NCBI GenBank assembly: GCA_951640165.1
Contig: OX621265.1
Coordinates: forward strand, 12,413,001-12,477,000
Direction: 5' to 3'
DNA length: 64,000 nt
Origin: Pseudoips prasinana
Taxonomy: Eukaryota; Arthropoda; Insecta; Lepidoptera; Nolidae
The notes under the pieces are model-generated. The model did no database searches, was not told the origin of the DNA, and saw only the letters and a list, made by a program, of their open reading frames with translations. Positions 53,041-62,589 of the stretch are shown here, in pieces. Each line of letters opens with the position of its first letter. Within the stretch, counting starts at the first letter, position 1. Made by a program: the position numbers and the translations under genes.

Positions 53041-53214
53041 ACACTTACGGTATTTGTCACTTAAATTAAACTACTGCGTTTAATATTGTATAAGACTACA
53101 TTGCTGCATACTTCTGTGGCCGACAGAAAAGAAGTCCTCCCGAGGTAATATTTTCCAGAGAACGTGAAAAGTCAAAAATAGTAAATCATATTTATTCCGT
53201 AGAATTTTTTCATT

Positions 53215-53440
53215 TATGTGGAATCGTCTTTTTTTACCCTACCGTGCAGTGCAGGACGTGGCAGCTACTGAGAAACATTGCCAGAAAACTCAGTACTAAT
53301 CCTTTTTGAAAATAAAGTATACTTAAGATTAATTACAATCATGTGTGTTGACTCATAACGACTCTATCCCAAGCACTTTAAACTTATTCGTAGACAATTC
53401 TCTAATATCATTGGGTAGTTTGTCTTTTTATTATACAAGC
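53215..53440 (-). mobile_element. CR1/Jockey-group LINE 3' end
   Basis: Same UTR as at 43205 ('tttatgtggaatcgtctttt', 'ccctaccgtgcagtgcagga', 'cacaatcatgtgtgttgact'-like). Very short coding remainder. Confidence 0.65.
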
Positions 53441-54084
53441 AGCGCCTCTCCGTGTACCTCTACTATGGCCATCATACCAACCCGTCTGCTTAGCGTGGCG
53501 ATAACTTCATTATAGATAGATATACTCTTTATTGTACACCTAAAGAAACAATTCAAAACGAGAAACACAATGAACATGATTTCTTTATTGTTTTAAAACA
53601 TGAGACGAATATTGAAAGTACATTATAATAATTAAACTTTCTATATATAAATAAGTAAAACAGGTTAAAAGATATGTTTATGACGACCATGGTTATTTCA
53701 CACCCCTCGATAGTCACAACACAACATTCACGATCAGTCAAGCAAGCCAAAACACGAATGTAAATAGACAATTTGTCAATCAGTTCCATGTGACAGATAA
53801 AAAAGTGTTGCCATCACGATGAAGAATTGATTCCCTTATGGATTTATAGATCAAATGCATACATATTATTGTTTTATATTATAATACTATGTACGCAAAA
53901 AAAGCAGATAAAAAATACAGTGAAATCATAACGCCTGTGAATGGCCATGAAATAATTAATTCTCGACCGGAAAAATAAATATTTCCCCAACGGCTCAAAA
54001 GACCAAAGCAACCAGAACCTAAATGACAGTTTAATAAATGAAAATCAAATGCTTGTATAAAATTAATTACTTTAAAGAATTGAA
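53441..54084. other. No gene; RTE scrap at left
   Basis: 53478-53510 ('accaacccgtctgcttagcg') is an RTE 3' UTR scrap. 53530-54080 is AT-rich and unassigned. Confidence 0.35.
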
Positions 54085-54180
54085 ATCAAACTGTGATCGC
54101 CAATTTGTCTGCCAAGCGTGGCCATTATGGCATATCCTACCATTGCTTGGAAGGTTTTTGTCTAGCTGTGGATGTAATTT
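54085..54180 (+). mobile_element. RTE-group LINE tail scrap
   Basis: 'gatcgccaatttgtctgcca', 'agcgtggccattatggcata', 'tttgtctagctgtggatgta'. Confidence 0.5.
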
Positions 54181-54201
54181 AAAAATATTTAATAAATACT
54201 T

Positions 54202-54904
54202 TCTAATATTATAAATGCGAAAGTAACTCGGACGCGTTTTCACTCGCAAACTACTGAACCGATTTGAATGAAATTTACAGCCTGAGAAAGGACATTGGCT
54301 ACTTTTTTTTGGTTGTAAGGGGTTGAAAGGAGGGGATGAAAAGTTGTATGAATCGTCATTTTTAGAGCTAAAAGCTTGAAACTTACTTTTCAGGCTGTTG
54401 ATTTGATATAAATAAATATGACATTTAAAGTTTGTTAAAGTTTTACTCTCAAGGGTCTTGGTGATGAAAGTTTGTAGGGAATTATGTAAGGTTTATGTGA
54501 ATTTATTTTTATTTATTATTTATTTAAAGGCTTAGAACTAAATAAATACATACACATCAATCTTTGATACAATTTTAAATTAAAGGAAAACGTAGCATTA
54601 TTAATTAAGATTACGAAAGTACAGACGCCAGCACATCAAGCTACTCCAATCTGTCGAATTTCCCCAGTTGAAAGTGAACCTTATGCTTTTGTATAAAATT
54701 TAAAATTTGACAGATTCGGGTAGCTGGATGGGCTGGCATCTGTACACCATTAAAACTAAGTAGCTGTTTTAAGTTTTATCATCTAAGATAACATATTTGA
54801 AAATGTATAAGTTTGCGACATTTTGTGTCTAATATTAAAGATATTCTGATGTAAAATTTACGGAGACATTAAAAATGTGCGAATGAAGTCGCGGGCACAG
54901 TTAG
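54202..54904 (+). mobile_element. Long Helitron (703 bp) carrying a MITE
   Basis: Starts TCTAATATTATAAATGCGAA; ends with hairpin gcgaatgaagtcgcgggcac and TTAG. It contains MITE E copy 9 and Helitron interior phrases ('gcttgaaacttacttttca'). Confidence 0.65.
54620..54744 (+). mobile_element. MITE E copy 9
   Basis: 54622-54742, 121 bp, shortened by a deletion in the centre; both TA flanks intact. Confidence 0.82.
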
Positions 54905-55100
54905 TCTACCTAATATTATAAAGGCGAAAGTATGTGAGTGTGTTTGTAACTTCTTCACGTAAAAACTACCGAACGGATTTTGATGAAACTTGTTAGTAAT
55001 AGGTATAGCTTATATATCGGAATAACACTTAGATAGCCTAAGTGTTATTCGTAATAAATTTGTAAAGTTTGAGGCGGGTAAAACCGCGGGGCACAGCTAG
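54905..55100 (+). mobile_element. Helitron H3, abutting the previous one
   Basis: TCTACCTAATATTATAAAGG starts on the very base after the previous element's TTAG. It ends with hairpin gcgggtaaaaccgcggggc and CTAG at 55097-55100. Confidence 0.72.
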
Positions 55101-55306
55101 TTGAACTTAAGTGTGATCTCCATTAAATGTTCACCAATATCTCGACCAACCTGTATACAACTGAAATATTGGCGGGGTGTTCAAGATATTTATTGTCCAA
55201 ATAACCATTCGTGTGCAAACTGGTGCCTATTGAATATAATAGGTAAACCTACGTTTATGTGATTGTGAGTGCGAGCGAGTGAATATCGTTACCTCGGAAA
55301 CGGAGG

Positions 55307-55470
55307 TACATATGACAGATTGGAGTAGCTTGATGTGCTGTCTCATCAAGCTACTCCAATCTGTCATATTTCCCTAACTAAAAGTAAACCTTATGATGCT
55401 TTTGTGATAAAGTTGAGAATCTATATAAGAAATTGCCAGATTGGGGTAGCTGGATGTACTGGCGTCTGTA
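55307..55470 (+). mobile_element. MITE E copy 10 with extra foldback arm
   Basis: A normal copy (about 55340-55468) is preceded by an inverted duplicate of its first 35 bases (55307-55340: tatgacagattggagtagct...). The left terminus is thus rebuilt into a hairpin. Confidence 0.72.
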
Positions 55471-55790
55471 CATAATTTTGAAGATTTTGTAAAATTATCG
55501 GATACAATAGCTTTATAACTCTAAGCTTCTCGACCATCTATGATGCAAAGATGACCCAACAATGAAAAAAACGCCTTTACTTAAGATCTGTATTAGAAAA
55601 CGAATGCAAACAATAAATATAAATCTATTTTATCCTCATGACATCAGCCGAAAGACGCCCACAGCTGTTGTACTTAAAAGCACAGATCTTTTAAGTTTAT
55701 AGAACACGACAGCTATTTTTTTTAAATCAATGGCATTCAGTCATAAATAACATATAGCTGAAAGCACTTGGACTTCGTAACCTAGTTACA
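55471..55790. other. No gene; RTE scrap
   Basis: 'catcagccgaaagacgccca', 'cagctgttgtac' at 55643-55672 is an RTE tail scrap; rest unassigned. Confidence 0.35.
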
Positions 55791-56038
55791 TCTATACATA
55801 TAATAAAATCGTAGGAAAGTCAAAACTGTACATTGATCTACAATCGATATCGAAGCCAAAAATATTGTTTTTAGAATGTCCGGATTAAACTCATAAAGTA
55901 TTGCTTGGATTTACTTCAAATTTTGCATGAATATTAGTAAGAGGTCGGGTCAACATGTAGGCTACATATTATCACGCTATCTACGAGCTGTGATAATTTA
56001 TAAAGTTTAACGCGGGTAATACCACGGGGCACAGCTAG
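55791..56038 (+). mobile_element. Helitron H1, complete plus copy
   Basis: TCTATACATATAATAAAATC start (preceded by A), body 'aagaggtcgggtcaacatgt', decayed hairpin gcgggtaataccacggggc and CTAG at 56035-56038 followed by T. 248 bp. Confidence 0.75.
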
Positions 56039-56464
56039 TAAATATATGAAAGGGCAAAATGCAGATAAATATCTGTCGTGTTCACTGTAGTTATATCCAC
56101 TGTACTGAGCATTTACTTCGTCTCGGCCCGTACCAGCCGCCGTTCAATAAGCTTACTATAAATATTATTGTGATTTATTTACTACATCCATACGCTATAT
56201 CATCTGTATTACAGCAATAGACTGTAACTACAAAAACTTGCTGCGCTATCATAAATCCTATCTCCAAGTCACAAAGTCGATTATCGTGTGGCGCGCAGTT
56301 TGACTTATGACTTAATGCGGTGTACAAGTTATTGACTACAGGTAAATTATGTGGGAGAAGTTTGGAACGAAAGTTATAGGCCACGAGGAAATGTTCGGAA
56401 AGAATATTAGGATTACATAATAGTAATGTTATTTTTATATTTCCAAGTTGGAGATAAGTATATA
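56039..56464. other. No feature recognised
   Basis: Only a 69-codon minus frame without recognisable content. Confidence 0.3.
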
Positions 56465-56960
56465 AAATAAAATAAAATAAAATAAAAAAGGTTTTTATTC
56501 ACGTAGACTTTAAAAAAGCGCTTGTAAATAGTCAGAACATGTTTGTAGTAATATAGTTGTATACATTAGATATTATTTCTAGTAACATAGATATTTAGGT
56601 ACATCTTGTATGAAAACATTTATAAAAATTATTTTATTACAGAAATGATATTTAGCTAGCTCGTATCAAGTTATTGTCAAGAGATTATGTTTAATTATCT
56701 AGTTTAAGTCTAATATTTTTACTACATATTGTCAATGGTTCTGTCTATATTAAAGGTATTATTATTATGACGGACCTTGTGTTAATAACGACGGTCGCGC
56801 TTTAATGCTACCACCGGATCCAATGCGCCCCAACTGAGAAGACCCAGCGAAACAAACTCAGTGGGTTCATCTACTACCGGTTTCAACACGACCCAGTTGA
56901 GACGGTCCGGCGAAACATACTCAAGCGGGTATGAACACGGGATTTGGTCCAATTAGAGTA
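56465..56960 (-). repeat. Dispersed repeat H copy 3, longest
   Basis: (AAATA)n tail, then all H blocks to 'aatgcgccccaactgagaag', 'acccagcgaaacaaactcag' and a second 'gacggtccggcgaaacatac' unit. The minus-strand A-rich tail suggests a LINE or SINE of unknown clade. Confidence 0.6.
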
Positions 56961-57309
56961 ATTATTTAGTAGGCAAACACAATATATATAGGCTCGCCTA
57001 CCGCGCTAAGTGCTGTACGTGTGCTGGACAAACGCTCTTGTGCGACAAAACTGTTCTGTGACGCACAATGGTTCGAATGCACGCATGTGCGACACACTGG
57101 TGCTTGTCATCACGCTGGAGAATTAATATTTGTTTTCTTTATAACGATATACGTAGGTTAGAACTGCGACCTCCCCAGAAACGACTTGCTACCAGAAAGG
57201 AAGGTGACTATGAACCCAGCGTCGTCATTATCTGCGATTAAACATGCTATCGCTAGACCAACGAACAGTCAAAATTAACCAATGATCTAAAGCTATAACC
57301 AGACTACTC
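56961..57309. other. No feature recognised
   Basis: Apparently unique, somewhat GC-richer DNA. Confidence 0.3.
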
Positions 57310-57555
57310 GTATCATCATAACAGCTTTAAGAGGTCCACTGCTGAACAGAAGCCTCACCCAAGAATCATCTTGGGGATATACCATAATCGCCATCGGGTT
57401 CTTTGCACAACGTTTTTGCCTCGTTTACTGTCATAATATTCTTTATACATGCTCGCCGGTTCTACATCTGACCTGGTCTTTCTTGGAGCATTTTCGATTT
57501 GGGCAGAGAATATTCTACGAGGTCTTCCTCTTCCGGTTGTATGTATCATTCACAC
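57310..57555 (-). mobile_element. RTE-group LINE tail with coding remnant
   Basis: (ATC)-type end at 57311, 'aagaggtccactgctgaaca'. The minus frame retains APRKTRSDVEPASMYKEYYD, then SKRGKNVVQRT. Confidence 0.6.
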
Positions 57556-57630
57556 AGACCACGTATACTTCTTTTGTCAATCTTCGTTTCAACTAGATGA
57601 CGCTGAAAATAATTTTCTTTTATTATAGCA

Positions 57631-57975
57631 GTTCTCGTTGGTCTAGTGGTAGCCTGTTCACCCGCAAAGAACGAGGTCCTGGGTTCAAATCCTGGGCCAA
57701 AAGTGATATTGGTACTTTTCTGTTATAAGGAAAATTTCTCGAAGTCTGGGAGTTGGCGGTATTATACCCCCGTGCCTCGGAGTGCACGTTAAGCCGTCCG
57801 TCCTGTACCTGACCTCTTTCCGGTCGTCTCGCTAGGCGTCCCATCGGATCATGAGAGTGATGGAATAAAAGTGCTCCTGTGTTTGCGCACACACTTGTGC
57901 ACTGTAATATGTCCCGCGCAGATGGCTAATCTCTATTGAGACTGGCCGCCGTGGCCGAAGTTCGGCTAGAAGGAT
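57631..57975 (+). mobile_element. SINE family D, full-length
   Basis: 'gttggtctagtggtagcctg' head, B box 'gggttcaaatcctggg', the D body and end 'gccgtggccgaagttcggct'. Confidence 0.82.
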
Positions 57976-58294
57976 ATTATTATTATACCTGATAAATTGA
58001 TATATTTGTATAAACATCAGTTATAAATATGATTTCTGAGAACAATTTATATCCCTATCGATAATATCTTCGACGCGCCACCTAATCATAATCAGCTTAC
58101 TAGTTTGATGCCTCTAAACAACTTATTGTAAGCTACTTTTAATGTATTATTTTTAGAATTTCTGGAAGTACCCTCATTTCTCCGAATATTTTAGTATATT
58201 TTGCGAAGAAATTATTTCGTCAGCCGTGGGCGTAAGCCAAGTTACACGTGTATAAAGTCGTGGGTAAGTGTATAACTGCTTTGTGGTGACGGCA
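57976..58294. other. No feature recognised
   Basis: AT-rich with no family match. Confidence 0.3.
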
Positions 58295-58690
58295 TAGAAT
58301 ATGCATACTACCCGTCTCCACAAAATAAGTAACTCTTTTATGGGGTAATGTATAAGATTCTAAAACAAACTTCCCAATGATATTAGAGAATTGTCTACGA
58401 ATAAGTATAAAAGAATTATTAAAGCCAAATTGTGTAGCAGGGCATATTACAAAATATCAGATTATTTAAGTGATAAAAGTGTTGTTCAAGTTGTTGAGTT
58501 GTTCTGAGTCAACACACATGATTGTAATTAATCTTAAGTATATTTTATTTTAAAAAAGGATTCCTACTGAGTTTTCTGCCAGTGTTTCTCAGTAGCTGCC
58601 ACGTCATGCACTGCACGGTAGGGTAAAAAAATATGACGATTCTACATAAATGTAAAATGTTTTCGGAATAAAGAATTTTTGACTTTGACT
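58295..58690 (+). mobile_element. CR1/Jockey-group LINE 3' end
   Basis: 'ctacccgtctccacaaaata', 'ttatggggtaatgtataaga' and 'tgtgtagcagggcatatta' match 29800-29950; UTR ends 'tttttgactttgactt'. Confidence 0.72.
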
Positions 58691-58858
58691 TTATCATGAC
58701 CTCATCTCATCCCGTGGGGGGCGTAGAAATCGTCCGAGGGAATACCTACCAGAGAACGGGCAGCAGCGTTTTTAACTATGACCATCCTACTGCTATCGCC
58801 AACCCGTCTGCCAAGGCCTTTGTCCAGCTGTGGACGTCCTTTGGCTGACATGATGAAG
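58691..58858 (+). mobile_element. RTE-group LINE 3' UTR, abutting
   Basis: 'tcatcccgtggggggcgtag', 'aacgggcagcagcgt', 'cagctgtggacgtcctttgg'. It begins directly at the end of the LINE tail before it. Confidence 0.6.
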
Positions 58859-58864
58859 TGTATA

Positions 58865-58965
58865 ACTGCCTATTTGGCGTAGTGGTTAAGTAAGTTGGCT
58901 CGCTACTACCTCGGCGCTTTGTTACGGGTTCGATTCCTGCATAGGACAACTATTTGTGTGTCCCA
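58865..58965 (+). mobile_element. SINE family B variant head
   Basis: 'ggcgtagtggttaagtaagt', B box 'acgggttcgattcctgc', 'caactatttgtgtgtccca'. The body is replaced by repeat M. Confidence 0.55.
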
Positions 58966-58999
58966 TTAATTTGGGTGCCGACGAAGCGACAGCAATATA

Positions 59000-59210
59000 T
59001 TAACTGTTAAAAATGACCTAGTCAGTCGTTGAATCGGCTTCCATGAGCACATGTGACGTCTTAATGGTCCGGAATCGATTGTCAACGTTGAAGCCGATTT
59101 AAAGATTGATTAAGTAATTTTTAACCTTTATTTGCTTGAACGCCATTTAAGAAATCGATGTTCGGCCACTTAGCCGGTAGAGCCCCTGGTGGCGCAACTG
59201 CCCGACGACC
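59000..59210 (-). repeat. Dispersed repeat M copy with inverted halves
   Basis: 'gttaaaaatgacctagtcag' (59008) and 'tgattaagtaatttttaacc' (59107) face each other, as do the flanking cggcttc/gaagccg. The outer part repeats 44740-44880 inverted. Confidence 0.55.
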
Positions 59211-59364
59211 TGGTGTATCCCCTAGTCGCCTTTTACAACACCCATATGGGGTTTCCCTCTTATTATTTCGTGTCCGGAACCACACAGCTATGCCCTTAAG
59301 TACTAGTTAATTGTTTTCTAACTGAATTCAAAGAGTTATTGTTAAGCTCAGGTTTGAATTTACT

Positions 59365-59595
59365 TACTTATCGTATGGGCAGTGGTTACCCTAGTGTCAG
59401 AGTTGTTCAAGCCGCCCATTAGGCCTCTAACATGGCTAACGACTGTTGCCTAATAGTTACAACCGGGACCGACAGCTTAACGTGCCCTCCGAATCACGGA
59501 GACGCTAAGAAATGAAACCACTTTGGCGGTCACCCATCTATGGACTGATCGCGAGCCTAGTTGCTTAACCTCGCCGATCACCGGTCGACCTATCC
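59365..59595 (+). repeat. Dispersed repeat K, reference copy
   Basis: 'ttatcgtatgggcagtggtt', 'gttgttcaagccgcccatta', 'cgacagcttaacgtgccctc', 'accactttggcggtcaccca', 'cctcgccgatcaccgg'. Family unknown; the ordered blocks argue for a SINE or LINE tail. Confidence 0.65.
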
Positions 59596-59694
59596 ATAGA
59601 CGAACGTTACTTCTGCATAATCGTTACTTTAGAGAAGAGCGATTTGAAAGTCGTCTAGTACAAAACCAGCTATACATTTTACATTTTTTTTTTA

Positions 59695-59770
59695 TTACGG
59701 GTGACCTGTAATTCAGGTTCTTTCGAACCTACATCAGGCACCAGTCTCTCACAAAGTGGGTTGTTTACTC
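59695..59770 (+). mobile_element. CR1-group LINE tail fragment
   Basis: 'gggtgacctgtaattcaggt', 'catcaggcaccagtctctca' invert the hairpin UTR of the LINE at 48740. Confidence 0.5.
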
Positions 59771-60402
59771 CTATTTACCAAATGTCCATGGGTGGCACTC
59801 TGAGCGCGGTTGTTCGTCATCCGACGTACATTAAAATTATAAGTACTTTGATTCTTCGTGCCCAGTTTAGCCAGTAACTATTATAATATTGTTTCTTTCC
59901 ATCCCTGGACACCGTGGACAGGTTCAAGTATTCTTTCTGGATCATGTTTATCATAAGCAATGTTTTTGTGATGAGATAATAAATAAATAATTATTATTTA
60001 TAGAACAATAATCAGAGAACATCTAGCTATGGTTTGAACTGAAGGCCTCTGATTTAGGTAATAATTGAAAATATATTCAATCATGGCATGAACACAAAAG
60101 ATAACCTTAGAATCCCTAACAATAAGTAAAGCTTACACTAAGTAATATATACGGAGTGATATGCAATAATGTCTTTGTGTGTGCGGTATCGAAGTATCGC
60201 TACATACCGTAATGGTTATAAATCGCCTATTTGCGTGAGAGATGCCACATTATTATGTTCCCGCAAATATACACGGGTAGGAAAGATATATGTATAGATT
60301 ATCTCGGAGCAAGATGGAGTACGTCTCGCAACCTAACATATATGTACATATATCTGCGTGAGTGATTCTTCGAAGCATTCTAAAAAACTAGTATTTTAAG
60401 AG
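59771..60402. other. No feature recognised
   Basis: (AAT)n-like 59976-60005 only. Confidence 0.3.
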
Positions 60403-60685
60403 AGGTAGGGCACAGCGTTAATTAGCTCAAAGAGCAGCCCGATTGGTGAAGTACCTCCACCTTACAGAAGACATTCTTTAATAATAACATTAATAATTTA
60501 ACGTTGTGTTTCTGCGTGTGAGTAAGGTCGCCAGAGCTCATCGGGGTGGGGGGAAGGGTTAGCAACACTTTTTCTGACTCTTAAAGGCCGGCCCGCACCC
60601 GCGACTCCTCTGGTGTTGCGACTGTCCATTAGCAGCGGTGATCACTTGCGATCCGGTGACCGACGTGCTTGTTTTTCGCCCACAT
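60403..60685 (-). repeat. Dispersed repeat G, longest copy
   Basis: Joins the parts seen separately at 8216 and 42560: 'caaagagcagcccgattggt', 'gtaaggtcgccagagctcat', 'gccggcccgcacccgcgact', 'gcggtgatcacttgcgatcc'. Confidence 0.65.
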
Positions 60686-60902
60686 ATATATAAAAAAAAA
60701 TTGCCATTTTTTTTCTTATTACGACGTAAACGAAGAAGTGTTATTAGGTGATCCGTCAACTGATGATAAGTGAACACCATCGCGCAAAGACACAAACAAC
60801 AATATCTACGACTTAAAATGACATGTCATTCAACAAATTTGACTGACATATCTTTCACTATACAAGCTATTCGATTGTGGAATGCACTGTACCGTCACTA
60901 TA

Positions 60903-61090
60903 TCATCATCCTCAGGTCAGGTTTTGCGCTATTCGCATCCAGCGACTTCCACCGACCCGCACAAGATCATCGGTCCATCTTGTAGGGGGCCTGCCCACGC
61001 TGCGTTTATGGGTTCGTGGTCGCCACCCGAGAACCTTTCTGACCCAGCGGCTGTTGGCTCTACGAGCTATGTGCCCTGCCTACTGCCACT
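60903..61090 (-). mobile_element. RTE-group LINE C-terminus, minus
   Basis: Minus-strand coding for GRPPTRWTDDL... is visible as 'gatcatcggtccatcttgta', 'gggggcctgcccac'; the (GAT)n tail is reduced to 'atcatcatcc'. Confidence 0.68.
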
Positions 61091-61237
61091 TCAGCATTAT
61101 GTATTTGCATATACATATAAGTACCTATGTCGTGTACAAAATGAATACCATTTAAAATTAAATTTTGCATACCTTGGATTACATAGACAACCAAGCAAAC
61201 TTTTCTTTAATACAAACAAATATTCTTTATTTCCTAT

Positions 61238-61440
61238 TATTACATACATACATAGACTCACGCCTGTTTCCCAGAGGGGTAGGCAGAGACAACGGATTTC
61301 CATTTGTCACGATCTTTGCACACGTCTTTTGCCTCGATTACTGTCATTATATTCTTCATACATGCTCGCCGGTTTAGGGTACTTCTGACCTGCCCTTTCT
61401 TGAGAACGTCTCCGATTTGGTCAGAGAAATATTGACAAAT
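61238..61440 (-). mobile_element. RTE-group LINE C-terminus, second type
   Basis: 'ggtaggcagagacaacggat', 'cacgatctttgcacacgtct', 'atgctcgccggtttagggta' invert the 35005-35192 copy. Confidence 0.62.
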
Positions 61441-62009
61441 ACCTAATGATAACTTTGATAATTATAATTAAATTCATCAATTATAAATGAAATTCTAAAT
61501 TTAACAATTATTGTAAATAGTATGATATGATTTAACTTGTAATACTTTTTAAAAAAGCCTACTCCCATTGTAATGCTTTGCTGTGCCCTACACAACAGGG
61601 TATCACGTGTAACTTTTACCATTGACTGTTAAACATCTATTGTAAGACATAATATTAGGCAAATAAATTGAAATTAAAACAGATTTTAAGAAACAAAAGA
61701 AATGTTCATAATTACTTAGCTGATGCTGTCAACACAATGATTTATGTGCTCAAAATTGTACACGACGAATGTCAAGGTATTAGGATTGATGAGGACTCTT
61801 TAAATAAAGAAATATTGTTGAGGCGTCGCGTTGATAAACAGAAATAATTAGAATGAGAGGGTTGTGGCACAGTATAATAATATAAACAGTATGGAAACTA
61901 CCCACAAACGCTCGAAACGGCACACTCACACAAACATGCGCATCGACAAGACCTCGTTAAGGATGCTCACTCTATAGATATAGGTATAATAATAATTATT
62001 TTTTTTGCT
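61441..62009. other. No feature recognised
   Basis: 61560-61680 ('ctttgctgtgccctacacaa', 'caggg') resembles LINE 3' UTR text but without a tail; rest AT-rich. Confidence 0.3.
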
Positions 62010-62258
62010 TTATAATATCTGGGGACAATGTCACACAGATCATCCTAGCCCCAAACTAAGCAAAGCTTGTACTATGGGTACCAGGCGACGATATACATAC
62101 TTATATAGATAGATAAATACTTATATACATAGAAAACATCCATGACTCAGTAACAAATATTCGTACTCATCACACAAATATTTGCACTTTCCGGGATTCG
62201 AACCCAGGACCACCAGCTTCGTAGGCAGGATCAGTACCAACAGGCTATGGTGACCGTC
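62010..62258 (-). mobile_element. SINE family A, full-length
   Basis: 'ctggggacaatgtcacacag', TATA-rich centre, B-box complement gggattcgaaccc at about 62192-62204, 'ggctatggtgaccg'. It lies about 330 bp from the DD82E gene. Confidence 0.85.
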
Positions 62259-62589
62259 TCTAAAGTCTCCGCCAGATAAGAAAAAACTAAAAGTCGTTAA
62301 CACCCGTCTACCAATGTAATCCAATATTTCAAAACGATACGAAAAAAATGTAAAGGAAGTGTCGCTAACACGATCATAACAAACGTATCGCGGTAAGGGG
62401 TGTCCTTGACGCGTTCACTGGGCTTGAGTTACAAACCTTTTGGCCAAAACCATATTCAGTTGTGTTTATTTTGGAAGGTATTTATTAAATGAAACTCTTA
62501 AACCAAATTCAAAGTCAAATCATATATTTCAAATAGGCTCATAGTTTCGTATTAAATTATTTATTAATAATTGGAACACACGACAGTCA

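Noticed and set aside
60882..61388. 168-codon plus-strand frame
   Set aside because: It is the reverse of two RTE LINE tails and crosses unrelated elements.
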